This document shows positions 1 to 8,464 of a stretch of DNA of 64,000 nt, piece by piece (within the stretch, counting starts at the first letter, position 1; every line of letters begins with the position of its first letter). Source of the DNA: Telmatospirillum sp. (GTDB lineage Bacteria > Pseudomonadota > Alphaproteobacteria > Rhodospirillales > Magnetospirillaceae); assembly GCA_031291415.1 (NCBI GenBank), contig JARLJB010000276.1:28651-92650 (forward strand), given 5' to 3'. The notes beneath the pieces were generated by a model that had not been told where the DNA came from, ran no database searches, and saw only the letters and a list, made by a program, of their open reading frames with translations. Position numbers and translations under genes: made by a program.

Positions 1-185
1 ACGGGGCGGCTTGTATTGATGTCCGCCGACTCGTCGATCATCTGCAGTTCGTGATAGGCCTCATCGAAGACCGCATCGATAAGATCGAATGGTTGCCCGG
101 AGGACGGCCGGTAGTTGACCGGCTTGTCTTCTCCGAACACCGCCATCACAGGTGCCAGGACCGCCCGGTCCCAGTCGATGGCCAT
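1..185 (-). CDS. Head-tail joining protein, lambda FII-like (partial)
   Basis: Only the first 61 codons are in the window; the gene runs off the left edge. The ATG at 185 follows GGAGAAG and lies just downstream of the capsid gene, where lambda-type heads encode the FII head-tail connector. The visible product begins MAIDWDRAVLAP and contains a PVNYRPSSG segment followed by an acidic FDEAYHE stretch, resembling the compact beta-rich FII/attachment family. Assignment rests mainly on position and partial sequence resemblance. A small neck protein of another family is possible. Confidence 0.6.
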   Translation of the reverse strand, partial: MAIDWDRAVLAPVMAVFGEDKPVNYRPSSGQPFDLIDAVFDEAYHELQMIDESADINTSRP

Positions 186-186
186 C

Positions 187-1224
187 TTACTTCTCCGCCC
201 GCCCGCTCAGCAGCACTTCCGGCCGCGTGCAGATGTGCAGTGGATAGGAGTAGACCTCCATTTTCCACCAGGACCGCCGGTCGCGATCGAAAATCGGGAT
301 CACATAAATTGGCTTGCCCGGAGTGTTGACCCATTCGAAGGATTCACCAGGGGCATAAGCAACCCGGAAGATACCGGGGGCGCCGACCGGAAAGAATTTC
401 ACCTTGTCCGAACCGACGGCAATGGTCGTTGTATCGTCCGAGCCACGATAGTTGAGCCAGGTGATGCCCCCGAAGTTGAACGATCCGAAAGCGGACCCCT
501 GGCTGCCATCCCGAATGTCGGCCGCCGCCTGCCAGTTGAGAAACGTGCGAATGACATCGGGATGATTTACGAATTCGTCGTAAAAAGTGTCCCCGCACAG
601 GCCGTAGACCTTGGTGGTCGGCAGAAAAGCGCCTTGCGATTTCCTGGCCATGGTTCTGACGATCCCGTTGCAGATCGGCCGCAAAGTGTTCGCCGTCTGA
701 GATGACAGGTCAAAACCGATTTCAGTCGCTTGCGCGATGCCGAATTCGTCGAACCAGTTGAATTTGACAGCCCCACCAGCATCCAAGCAGAGGCCTTGAA
801 TGGATGCGAGACGCTGAAATTCCCACGTATATTCGATGTTCGAGGTCAGACCGGTGGGACCGTTAAGCCGCCGCGCGACTTCAGTCTCCACTTGCATCAC
901 TTCGGTTTCGGTACCGAACGCCCGGATATTCTGGAGTTCGTTGGCGTAAATCGTGTCTGAATGCATCAGACGAGGCACGTCGAAATACCGGGCCTGCCGC
1001 TTTTCGGTTGTACGCTGAGTGCCCTCCTCGCCACGATCGGAGAACGGGATCAGGACCAACTTGCCCTGACGCTGTTCGACGGCCAACGCCGTGGTACGAA
1101 TCGGATCCGGCTCGAACAGATTCAACTCGCCGAGCCCGGTCGGCTGATAGGGATTGCGTTCGACGGCGGTCGTAAGCTGGATCGTCGAAAACGGGTCCTG
1201 GTGAAAGACGTCAAGAGATGCCAT
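187..1224 (-). CDS. Phage major capsid protein, lambda gpE family
   Basis: A 345-residue protein of the size and character of lambda gpE-type major capsid proteins (E. coli gpE is 341). It starts with MASLDVFHQDPFSTIQLTTA and carries the family's early region with the NPYQPTGLGELNLF segment that forms the N-arm, then internal regions ending in a short C-terminal tail. It is preceded by a decoration protein gene 11 bases upstream and followed by an FII-like gene, the lambda D-E-FII order. It forms the icosahedral shell of the procapsid and matures with decoration protein binding. Assignment is confident from length, sequence and context. Confidence 0.9.
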   Translation of the reverse strand: MASLDVFHQDPFSTIQLTTAVERNPYQPTGLGELNLFEPDPIRTTALAVEQRQGKLVLIPFSDRGEEGTQRTTEKRQARYFDVPRLMHSDTIYANELQNIRAFGTETEVMQVETEVARRLNGPTGLTSNIEYTWEFQRLASIQGLCLDAGGAVKFNWFDEFGIAQATEIGFDLSSQTANTLRPICNGIVRTMARKSQGAFLPTTKVYGLCGDTFYDEFVNHPDVIRTFLNWQAAADIRDGSQGSAFGSFNFGGITWLNYRGSDDTTTIAVGSDKVKFFPVGAPGIFRVAYAPGESFEWVNTPGKPIYVIPIFDRDRRSWWKMEVYSYPLHICTRPEVLLSGRAEK

Positions 1225-1235
1225 CGCAGTTCTCC

Positions 1236-1877
1236 TTATCGGGCGATGATGCCGAGGCCGGCGAGAACCGCGAGGCCAGCGGTGATCTGGGCCGCCGAAT
1301 ACGACGGGTCCCAGATAATTTCGGATGCGTTTACTTCGGCCTGTCGGGTAATGGCGGCCGCCGATTTGTCGGCGCTCGTGGCATCGGTTGTGCCGAACAG
1401 AATGGCCGCCGGGACTTGTGAGCCGTCGATCGCCGTCGAAACGCTGGTGATGTACTCGCCCGAGCCCGCCGCCACCGTAACCGTGAAGCTGTCGCCAGCG
1501 GCGAACGCGGTGCTGCCGGCCGTAATCGTGAAACCAACACCGCCGGCAGCAAAAGCGGCTCCGGCGGCACCGTGTCCGATTTCCTGACCGTTCGGCGCGG
1601 ACACCACATAAGCGAGGGCGCTGTCGAACTCGACGGCATAGGCGCCGGCCACCGCGCCAGCACCGACCGCGATGGCGCCGAACGTGCCGTTACCCGTATT
1701 GGCGCCGAGAGCGGCGGCGGCGGCAGTCGAACCAGCGGTTTGCTTTCCGAGGACGGTACCGGCAAGCACCTTGGCGCCGCCCGTTAAGATGATTTTATCG
1801 CGCGAACGGTGACCGTTGGCTTCGGAAACGATAAAGCCGCCGTCATGCCACTGCTCATAAAGAGGAGTCTGACCCAT
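1236..1877 (-). CDS. Head decoration protein D-like, enlarged
   Basis: A 213-residue protein immediately upstream of the capsid gene. The N-terminus (about residues 1-45, with DGGFIVSEANGHRSRD and KIILTGGAKVLAGTVLG) and the last 60 residues (EIIWDPSYSAAQITAGLAVL) match the head stabilisation protein D family, which trimerises on the expanded capsid. Lambda gpD is only about 110 residues. The extra length is an Ala/Gly/Thr-rich insert around residues 45-150 containing repeated glycine-alanine blocks and FTITAGSTAFAAGDSFTV-type beta strands. The insert may form an exposed domain on the capsid surface; that is inference. Confidence 0.82.
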   Translation of the reverse strand: MGQTPLYEQWHDGGFIVSEANGHRSRDKIILTGGAKVLAGTVLGKQTAGSTAAAAALGANTGNGTFGAIAVGAGAVAGAYAVEFDSALAYVVSAPNGQEIGHGAAGAAFAAGGVGFTITAGSTAFAAGDSFTVTVAAGSGEYITSVSTAIDGSQVPAAILFGTTDATSADKSAAAITRQAEVNASEIIWDPSYSAAQITAGLAVLAGLGIIAR

Positions 1878-1892
1878 GATAGATGTCTCCGA

Positions 1893-2546
1893 TTACTTGG
1901 TGCGGACGCGCTGCATGACGGCGTCCCAACGGCTGGCGGTCGCCGTCGAACCCGACGGACGATCGCCACCGATGCCGAGGGCAGGATTGCGAGAGGATCG
2001 ATCACTAAAGCTCGCGGCGGCCGGCGTGTCGTGGAGAACCCCTATGATGGCGGAGGCGGACATACCCGTCCGGGCCAGCATGTTGCAGGCCATCGGCAAA
2101 TTACGAGCCGAGACTTTCGACCCCATCACCTTGGCCCAACGGGCGCGTTCCGCCTTGCGACCGCGGCGGAAGGAGCCTTGCGGCTTGCCATCGTCCTCAT
2201 CTTCGGCGCGCTTGGCTTTCTTGGCCTTGCGTGACGACGGCGCATCTTCGTCGTCGGGATCATCGCCTTCGGCGGTCTCATCGTCGTCATCGCCTTCGGC
2301 GGCCTCATCGTCGTCATCGCCTTCGGCCTCGTCGTCGTCGCCATCAGGCGCGTCGTCTTCGGCGCGCTTGGCCTTCTTCGATTTCCTGGCCCCGCCGTCC
2401 TCGTGATCCGGGTCTTCCTGTCCGCCGTCTTCCGCATCTTCCGGGCGGTGGTCTTCGTCATCCTCGGACTTGGCCTTGGATCTGGCACGGCCCAGGCCGG
2501 CCAAATGGGCGAACGCCATCGCGCCCATCATGCCTTTGAGCGTCAT
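1893..2546 (-). CDS. Acidic low-complexity head gene product, scaffold candidate
   Basis: A 217-residue protein between the S49 protease and the decoration protein, the place where lambda encodes the gpNu3 scaffold in frame within gene C. Residues 20-125 are highly acidic, with a 9-residue D/E repeat flanked by two matching basic KAKKAKRAED blocks. The C-terminal 90 residues look globular (ARWAKVMGSKVSARNLPMAC). The start at 2546 has AGAGG/AGGAAC just upstream. A charged, helical, low-complexity protein beside the protease fits a procapsid scaffold that is degraded on maturation, but no conserved domain is recognised, so function is inferred from context only. Confidence 0.6.
   Translation of the reverse strand: MTLKGMMGAMAFAHLAGLGRARSKAKSEDDEDHRPEDAEDGGQEDPDHEDGGARKSKKAKRAEDDAPDGDDDEAEGDDDDEAAEGDDDDETAEGDDPDDEDAPSSRKAKKAKRAEDEDDGKPQGSFRRGRKAERARWAKVMGSKVSARNLPMACNMLARTGMSASAIIGVLHDTPAAASFSDRSSRNPALGIGGDRPSGSTATASRWDAVMQRVRTK
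2261..2341 (-). repeat. 27-bp in-frame tandem repeat encoding acidic 9-mers
   Basis: Two near-identical 27-base units (2261-2287, 2288-2314) plus a degenerate third unit to about 2341. On the minus strand each encodes nine residues of the type DDDDETAEG. Copies one and two differ by one base. Copy number could change by slippage without breaking the reading frame of the scaffold-candidate gene. Confidence 0.8.
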
Positions 2547-2575
2547 GTTCCTACCTCTTCGTGTATGGGGTTGAG

Positions 2576-3439
2576 TCAGCCCAGCTTGGTGAGCAAGGAC
2601 CGAAAAGCCTCGTCCGGCGCCATGACGGCGTCGGCGAAGCCTACCTCGACGCCACGAGCGCCGAGAAATGTGGTGGCCTGAGTACCGCGGACCTTGGCCG
2701 CCGAGAGCTTTCGATTGCGGGCGACGGTATCGACGAACAATTCACCCATCGTATCAACATCCGCCTGGAACCGCGCCAGGGCATCCTTCGCCAACGGCTG
2801 AGTCTCGTTACCGTCGGCCTTGTGGGCGCCGTAATGGATCAGCGTCACGGTAATGCCTGCCTCGCCCAACGCTTTCGAGAAATCAACATGCATGCAGATG
2901 ACGCCGACGCTACCGGTACCGCCGGTCCGGGGAACGATGATCCGGTCACAAGCGCTGGCCAGCGCGTATGCCGCCGAATAGGCGCTTTCCGTCAAGATGC
3001 CCCAAACGGGCTTCTCACCCCGCGCCCTGTAGATTGCATCGACAAGGTCGAAGCATCCCGCCACCTCGCCGCCAGGGCTGTCGATATCAAGGACGATTGC
3101 TCGAACCGCCTCGTCCTCAAGCGCCATGCTGATATTGGCGCGGATACCGTCGTAGCCGGTCATTCCGCTGTAAGGCCGCAGTGTCCCCAGCTTCTGGACC
3201 AAGGTGCCGGTGACGGGAATGATCGCGACGCCGGCCACCACTTCATAGGCCCTGTCCGGCGCCGCGTCCTCGGCATCGAGGTCGAAGGAGTCAAGACACA
3301 CGGCCTCCCCGGAGGGACGGAACAAACGGGCGATGCCGAAGCGGTCCGCCAAGGCCGCCATGACGATTTCCGCTTTCGCGGGCGTGATGGCGATCGGCAC
3401 GTTGAACAGGCGTTGCGCCAAGTGAGGGTAATTGATCAT
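2576..3439 (-). CDS. Prohead protease, S49 family (gpC-like)
   Basis: A 287-residue serine peptidase of the SppA/S49 family used by lambdoid phages to process the procapsid. The core ClpP-like fold is visible: VAIIPVTGTL strand, DIDSPGG oxyanion segment around residue 120, the catalytic serine in ESAYSAAYALAS around residue 150, and the general-base lysine in the YGAHKADGNE segment near residue 205. Its ATG overlaps the portal stop codon by four bases (ATGA), so translation is probably coupled. Unlike lambda gpC there is no fused C-terminal scaffold; the separate acidic gene downstream may take that role. Confidence 0.9.
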   Translation of the reverse strand: MINYPHLAQRLFNVPIAITPAKAEIVMAALADRFGIARLFRPSGEAVCLDSFDLDAEDAAPDRAYEVVAGVAIIPVTGTLVQKLGTLRPYSGMTGYDGIRANISMALEDEAVRAIVLDIDSPGGEVAGCFDLVDAIYRARGEKPVWGILTESAYSAAYALASACDRIIVPRTGGTGSVGVICMHVDFSKALGEAGITVTLIHYGAHKADGNETQPLAKDALARFQADVDTMGELFVDTVARNRKLSAAKVRGTQATTFLGARGVEVGFADAVMAPDEAFRSLLTKLG

Positions 3440-5106
3440 TCGGCTTCCGGTTTCTTTGAGGCTTCAGTCGCGGTAACTTCCTTGCCTGACCATTCAGGGG
3501 GCGGCAGGCCGAGTTCATCAAACATCTTCCGTTCCCTGGCGCGCTGACGGATATTTTCCCGCCAATCCATGCCTTGCTTGGCGCACTCCCGCTCGAGGGT
3601 AGAGAACCCGGCATCCAGGCCAAGAATGGCGCCCTGGCGTTCGGCCACAGGGTCAACCCAACCCCTGGCGGCCCCCAGCCATTCACAGCGAGCCAGCGGG
3701 GTCAGGTACTCAATAGGGTCAGTCGCCCAGACGCTGCTCGGCAGCGGGAGGAGATCTCTTTCCAAAGCCTCACGCAGCCAGGTGGCGTACATCGGCATCG
3801 CAGTGTCGGAATCGAAATCGGCGCACCGCCGCTCGTAGGTTTTTTCCGCCTCGACGATGCCCGCCCGCGCCGAGGACCAACTGGCTTCCGAATAGTCGTT
3901 GGTGACCTGTTCGGCGGATATGCCGAGGACGGCGGCCAGCCCGCGCAGCATTTCATGCGTGAACGGCGAGAATTCACCATTCGGCCGCTCCGCGCTGACC
4001 GATTCAATCTTCTCGCCAGGGGCCAAGGTCGGCACCCTAACACCATTGAGCAATGCCGGCCGATGCTCCGCCCAATCTGAGCGGATCGCCTGATAAGAGT
4101 TCAGCTCCTCGTCGCCGCCATCCAACGCGTCCTCGACCATTGCCGGGTCGTAGGGACTCGTCACGTAAGTGCCGAAGGTGGCGGAGACCGTCGCCGCCTG
4201 CAACGTGACCCCATAAAAGCGGGCCAGCATCTTCAGCCGGCTGATGATCGGAGCGAATAGACTGACGCCCCGGTTCTGGCCAGCACGTTCATGGTCAAAG
4301 GAATGGCTGACACGCAACCACCCGTCAGGGTCCTCGCGCTCGACCCTTTCCCACTCCATGCTTTCGATGGAGTTGTACCAGTCATTCTGGTGGGCCTTGC
4401 GGATGTGGTAGGCGAGCGGAACGCCATGATCGTCGATCTCGACGCCGCCACGCAGGTACCGCGTGTCCACCATCTGGTACGGATTTGACAGCCGATCGGG
4501 GTCGACCATCAAAAATGACGTGGCATAGCCGGCCGCCATCGGCGAAATACGTTCCGGTAGCCAGTGCGAGACAACGAGCGATTCGCCGTCGACCACGCGA
4601 TGACGCAAGGCCAGCCGACATTGCTGGGTGAACGTCATCTGGCGCGACGTATCGTTATAACGGCCGATATTTGCCGAGAACCCACGCCAAAGCGCCTCGG
4701 CGGCCACCTGAAATTCATCCGCCCAGTCGGCGTCGAAAGCCTTGTCGACCAACGACAGGGCGTCGTAATCCGGCTTGGCGGAAAGGCGATATTCGCCGCC
4801 GATGGTGCTGTCCAACACGCGGCCGATGGCTCCCGCCACCCATCCATCGTTGCGCGCCAGATCGCGGGTCCGCGCCACCATGCGGTCGCGGAAGATATTG
4901 ATTTCGGCGTCGGGCGAGCGGATCCAAGGCAGCCAGTCGCCCATTTCCTGGGTCTGCCAATTGGCGGCGTCATAAGGAAAGACGGCGCCAGGCGCGATTT
5001 CCGTCGGCGGCCAGTAACCATTGGCACGCGGCTTCGGCCTGCTGGCCGGCGCCGCCGGCAGCATCGGCCGGCCGCTGACGTCGAGAAACTGCGACACAGA
5101 TGTCAT
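3436..5106 (-). CDS. Phage portal protein, lambda gpB family
   Basis: A 556-residue protein with the features of lambda-family portals: N-terminal REDM-like region (NIFRDRMVARTRDLARNDGW, around residue 75) typical of the family, an IGGEYRLSAKPD segment, and the C-terminal NDYSEASWSSARAGIVEAE motif (near residue 400). The dodecameric portal forms the DNA entry channel at one capsid vertex and docks the terminase. It is coupled to gpW upstream (shared base at 5106) and to the protease downstream (4-base overlap). Lambda gpB is about 530 residues, so length agrees. Confidence 0.95.
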   Translation of the reverse strand: MTSVSQFLDVSGRPMLPAAPASRPKPRANGYWPPTEIAPGAVFPYDAANWQTQEMGDWLPWIRSPDAEINIFRDRMVARTRDLARNDGWVAGAIGRVLDSTIGGEYRLSAKPDYDALSLVDKAFDADWADEFQVAAEALWRGFSANIGRYNDTSRQMTFTQQCRLALRHRVVDGESLVVSHWLPERISPMAAGYATSFLMVDPDRLSNPYQMVDTRYLRGGVEIDDHGVPLAYHIRKAHQNDWYNSIESMEWERVEREDPDGWLRVSHSFDHERAGQNRGVSLFAPIISRLKMLARFYGVTLQAATVSATFGTYVTSPYDPAMVEDALDGGDEELNSYQAIRSDWAEHRPALLNGVRVPTLAPGEKIESVSAERPNGEFSPFTHEMLRGLAAVLGISAEQVTNDYSEASWSSARAGIVEAEKTYERRCADFDSDTAMPMYATWLREALERDLLPLPSSVWATDPIEYLTPLARCEWLGAARGWVDPVAERQGAILGLDAGFSTLERECAKQGMDWRENIRQRARERKMFDELGLPPPEWSGKEVTATEASKKPEAE

Positions 5107-5384
5107 CAGAATGCCACCATCATCGGCTTGCGGCGGCGCGTGCGACCAGTCGTCAACATGTCGATTTGCGCTTGAACCTGAAGAATCGCCTGAACCAACT
5201 GTTGAAGGTTGGCCCGCGTATAGGTGACCGACTTGGCGCCGTCGCCCTGGCTGTAGCTATATGATTCGCCCTTCACCCCGGTCGAAAGGTCAAGGTATGC
5301 CTGCTGCATAAAGCTCAGTTGCCGCCGGAGCACATCGACGGACATACCGGCCAGGATGCTCCCGTTCGGATCGCGCAAGGTCAC
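5106..5384 (-). CDS. Head-tail joining protein, gpW-like
   Basis: A 92-residue protein in the W position between terminase and portal. The pattern LRRQLSFMQQAYLDLSTG, then a short beta region ending KSVTYTRANLQQLVQAIL and a final helix, fits gpW, the small protein that completes the portal ring and stops DNA leakage before tail attachment. An internal ATG at 5345 would give a 79-residue form closer to lambda gpW (68 residues). The basic tail RTRRRKP is unusual for the family. Confidence 0.82.
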   Translation of the reverse strand: MTLRDPNGSILAGMSVDVLRRQLSFMQQAYLDLSTGVKGESYSYSQGDGAKSVTYTRANLQQLVQAILQVQAQIDMLTTGRTRRRKPMMVAF

Positions 5385-5395
5385 ATGCTCCTAAG

Positions 5396-7519
5396 CTAAG
5401 CGAGGCGGCTGATCAGCGATTTGCGCTTCGCGGCGGCAAGCGACTCCGGACGAACGCCGTTCGCGGCGACCACCGGCGAAACGTTCGCGCTGCCGCCAGA
5501 AAGAATGATGGCGGCGCCTGCCGGCGCCGCCATGATCATCGTGTTGGTATCCCAGGCCGCCGCCCAGGCTGGCGGCTTGTCCCAGTTGATCCGGGATAGA
5601 CCGTGCAGATGGGCCACCACATGGGTCATCACCATCAGATCGAGGACTTCGTTGCGGACGCCGTTGTGAGCTTTTTCCCAACGCCCGCGTAAATCCCGCG
5701 TTTCCGCGACAAGCTGCTCGAACCAGATATGCGGTTCCTGTTTCGATCTCAGCGCCGCCGGGCAATGGATATAAAGCGGGCCGGCTTCAGCCACTAGTAA
5801 CTGACCAGACAAGTCATCCTTGAACTGGTTCGGGTTAAATCTGGCGACCGGAACCTCGCCGCGTGCGAACTTGCTGGCCTTGCGGCGCGTATCCGGATAG
5901 GCCACCGCCAAACGCGGCGCATTCAGTCCTTCAGCGCCCTGTGTCGGTAGAATTGACCAAAGATCACGCCCGGCGAGCGATCCATATTTGCGAACCCGGC
6001 TTCCCTTATGGGCGCGCCAACGCCGCCACGCCGAATAAGCCTGCGCGGACGTGCCGGGTGGCCCGTTAAGGTCGAACGCGCCGCCCCGCGGCAGCATCTG
6101 CCGGCCGGAACCATCGGCCAACGGCCATGCGCGAGACAGCACCTCCTCGTAAAGCTTGTCCCAGTCTTCCGGCGACGTGGCCGGATTGGCAGGAAGCCGC
6201 CCGGTGGCAATCACCCAGCTCTCGCCGTTGATGCCCCAGCCGCGCACCAACCACTCGAAGTAAGCCGCTTGGCAATCCGTCCCGACAGTCAAAAAACGCA
6301 CATCCAAAGGTACCACGCCCAAATGGATGGTCGTTTCGCTTCGCGCCCGTTCCGCCAGCGTGTTGGCGTCGACTGATCCAACCTTGCGCGACGGCGAATA
6401 GGGGATACCCCATTGCTTGGACATCACCTCGCGAAGGGTTTTTTCTTCGCCGGTCACCTCAAGTTCGCGTTCGGCTTTGACCCGTGCCCGCGCGAGGCCG
6501 CCGATACCGCCCAGAATAAACGGGCTCATGACGCCGAGGATCCAGAAACCGGCGGTGCTGTGTTTCACCAGTTCGCCGGTCACCAGACCGCTTTCGTCGA
6601 TTTCCTGTCCGTCGCCAACCCAACGACCGGTACGGTTCATCTGACGGCGATATTTGTCCTCAATGACACAGCCGTTGACCGGGCAGACCAGATGCGCGCT
6701 GGCGGCCACCTCGTCGAGCGATCCGTCGGGATCGTACTCCAAGGTCATGATCCGCGCCGCCGTCGGCGCGGGCGACGAGAAGGCCCCGCAATGCGGACAT
6801 TGCCAATACCAGACACGACGATCGCTGTCGGCCCAGAGGGACATGATGCCCTCTTTCCAGCCGGCGGGGTCAGCGCCCCTGGCGCGGTCCGGATGGCTCA
6901 CGGCCAGCATCATCGACTCGGCGCCGTAGGTCTGCCGCCGGATGTCCAGCAACGCCTTCACGTCACCAAGCGACGGCGGGTAGGCGTCGATTTCGTCGGC
7001 GATGATCCTTGGCGCCGACTTGCTGATCAGGTTGCTTCGCGTCGCCGGCAGGAACTGCACGGCCATGCTGCGGAAGCGCTTGAAATGCAGGCTGTCGTCA
7101 ACAGACTTCAGCCCTTGCGACTTGGACAGGATGTCGTGCCCGTCGATCAACGGGTTGATCCGGTCTTTGACGAATGCTTCCAGAACCTGATCTGTCTGCA
7201 TGTACCAGAGCATATTGCCCGGATCGCCGCCGACAGAACGCAGCAGCCAGTTCTCGGCGATCGAAGTCTTCGCCGATTGGCCCGGCCCCACCACAGCCAC
7301 CGTCAGGTGATCGAGAGAAGTGAGTTCCTCCATCGGTTCGACCAGATAGGGCACCATGTCATGGTCCCACCGGCCGACATAACCACCGCCTTCGTTGGCC
7401 AACCAGCGATGCTGGGCGGCATAGTCCGCCACCGATTGACGGTCTGGCGGAAGAAATGCTGCAAATCCTTCGGCGAGAAGCCTTGGCGCGCTGGCGTAGC
7501 GAAGTTCAGTTTCCTCCAT
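5396..7519 (-). CDS. Terminase large subunit, GpA family
   Basis: A 707-residue packaging motor protein. The N-terminal ATPase has a deviant Walker A VVGPGQSAKTS near residues 74-84 and family blocks such as PRIIADEIDAYPPSLGDVKALL (Walker B region). A zinc-ribbon-like CPHCG...CPVNGC segment near residues 240-290 is typical of GpA. The C-terminal half carries the endonuclease region (VGTDCQAAYFEWLVRGWG). It cuts concatemeric DNA and translocates it into the procapsid with the small subunit, whose gene overlaps this one by 14 bases. Length is close to lambda gpA (641). Confidence 0.95.
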   Translation of the reverse strand: MEETELRYASAPRLLAEGFAAFLPPDRQSVADYAAQHRWLANEGGGYVGRWDHDMVPYLVEPMEELTSLDHLTVAVVGPGQSAKTSIAENWLLRSVGGDPGNMLWYMQTDQVLEAFVKDRINPLIDGHDILSKSQGLKSVDDSLHFKRFRSMAVQFLPATRSNLISKSAPRIIADEIDAYPPSLGDVKALLDIRRQTYGAESMMLAVSHPDRARGADPAGWKEGIMSLWADSDRRVWYWQCPHCGAFSSPAPTAARIMTLEYDPDGSLDEVAASAHLVCPVNGCVIEDKYRRQMNRTGRWVGDGQEIDESGLVTGELVKHSTAGFWILGVMSPFILGGIGGLARARVKAERELEVTGEEKTLREVMSKQWGIPYSPSRKVGSVDANTLAERARSETTIHLGVVPLDVRFLTVGTDCQAAYFEWLVRGWGINGESWVIATGRLPANPATSPEDWDKLYEEVLSRAWPLADGSGRQMLPRGGAFDLNGPPGTSAQAYSAWRRWRAHKGSRVRKYGSLAGRDLWSILPTQGAEGLNAPRLAVAYPDTRRKASKFARGEVPVARFNPNQFKDDLSGQLLVAEAGPLYIHCPAALRSKQEPHIWFEQLVAETRDLRGRWEKAHNGVRNEVLDLMVMTHVVAHLHGLSRINWDKPPAWAAAWDTNTMIMAAPAGAAIILSGGSANVSPVVAANGVRPESLAAAKRKSLISRLA

Positions 7520-8090
7520 CGTTCAAAGCCTCGGCCGCAAGGGCCTCCTGCATTTCTTTGACGAATACACGCCGCTGTTCATCGATCGCGGCACTCATGG
7601 AACGCGCCACCTCTTCCGGTAATCCGTGCTGACGCGCAACTTGACCCGGCAGCGTTTCGAGGAACCGGCCAAGTTTTCCCAGCGCACCAGTCAGCGTCTG
7701 GCGCATTTCAGCTTTCGAAATGAGCATGCCGCTCTCGACAGCAAGCTTGCGCTCCGCGAGACGCGCCTTTGCAAGAGAGGCTCGCTGGGTTGGCGTCAGT
7801 TCCTTTTGACCTTCGAATTCCGGCGCATCGATCGGCAAGCTGAACTGGTTGAAAAATTCAGACCGCGTTTCGGCGGCGCGACGTTCATCTTCGCGGATCT
7901 TCTCAAGAAATTCTGAGACAGCAACCGCGTCGAAAAGCCACTCCACTCCGTTGGCGCCACGTTGATGAACAGGAAAATCCGGATACCGCTCCATCAGTGC
8001 TGACAATGTCGGCAACGAACATTTCAGAATTTTCGTGGCCAGTTCCCGCTTGTTGACCAAAACATTTTCTTCAGTCTGTTCAACCGACAT
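7506..8090 (-). CDS. Terminase small subunit, Nu1-like
   Basis: A 194-residue protein directly upstream of and overlapping TerL. The N-terminus has a winged-HTH-like region (NKRELATKILKCSLPTLSAL followed by WLFDAVAVSEFLEKI) like Nu1 and DUF1441-type small terminases that recognise the packaging site. The C-terminal half is helical and charged for oligomerisation and TerL contact. ATG at 8090 is preferred because GGAG lies eight bases upstream; a GTG at 8099 is an in-frame alternative. Confidence 0.85.
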   Translation of the reverse strand: MSVEQTEENVLVNKRELATKILKCSLPTLSALMERYPDFPVHQRGANGVEWLFDAVAVSEFLEKIREDERRAAETRSEFFNQFSLPIDAPEFEGQKELTPTQRASLAKARLAERKLAVESGMLISKAEMRQTLTGALGKLGRFLETLPGQVARQHGLPEEVARSMSAAIDEQRRVFVKEMQEALAAEALNDGGN

Positions 8091-8106
8091 GGCGGCCACT
8101 CCGGCG

Positions 8107-8127
8107 ACAACAACAACAACAACAACA
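8107..8127. repeat. CAA/TTG trinucleotide repeat upstream of terS
   Basis: Seven consecutive CAA units on the plus strand just upstream of the TerS start, so the leader of the late transcript contains a run of TTG triplets. The remaining sequence between 8128 and 8220 shows no convincing promoter hexamers. Confidence 0.7.
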
Positions 8128-8220
8128 GAAGGCGTTTTTTATTCTGAACCAGTCAGAAATACCGGGCGCGCGAAATGCCCGCGTTCAGAGGATACCCTGG
8201 AAGGACCCATGACGATTACT

Positions 8221-8451
8221 TCAGGGGGTTCCAATGTTCATCTTCGCGGCGGCGTCCGCCCCGACCCTGGCGTTCCACACGGCCGCCCACTTCTCCATGT
8301 CCGAGGGTGATAGATGGCGTCCATTGGTAAAGACGCCGGTCTCCATCATCGCGGCACATTGCAAACACGAGATAGTCGCGTAGCCATCATTGCCTTCGCT
8401 GAACACCGCAGGCGCGCCACAGAAGGGGCACGCCTTGAGAGCATGGCACAT
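8221..8451 (-). CDS. Small Cys-rich protein, Lar-like zinc ribbon
   Basis: A 76-residue product with the pattern LKACPFCGAPA at residues 5-15, a second pair CLQC at 29-32 and a WNARV ending, resembling Lar-family restriction alleviation proteins and related small phage zinc-ribbon proteins (CPFCG ... WN-R). ATG at 8451 is chosen because AGGAAGG lies a few bases upstream; longer in-frame starts would overlap the preceding gene. Lar protects incoming phage DNA from type I restriction in Rac prophage, but many CPFCG proteins of this size have unknown roles, so only the fold class is proposed. Confidence 0.6.
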   Translation of the reverse strand: MCHALKACPFCGAPAVFSEGNDGYATISCLQCAAMMETGVFTNGRHLSPSDMEKWAAVWNARVGADAAAKMNIGTP

Positions 8452-8464
8452 TGCCTCGACCTTC

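Noticed and set aside
8107..8127. CAA repeat as a phase-variation switch
   Set aside because: It lies upstream of the TerS ATG in the leader; no in-frame coding effect or promoter spacing effect can be shown from one sequence.
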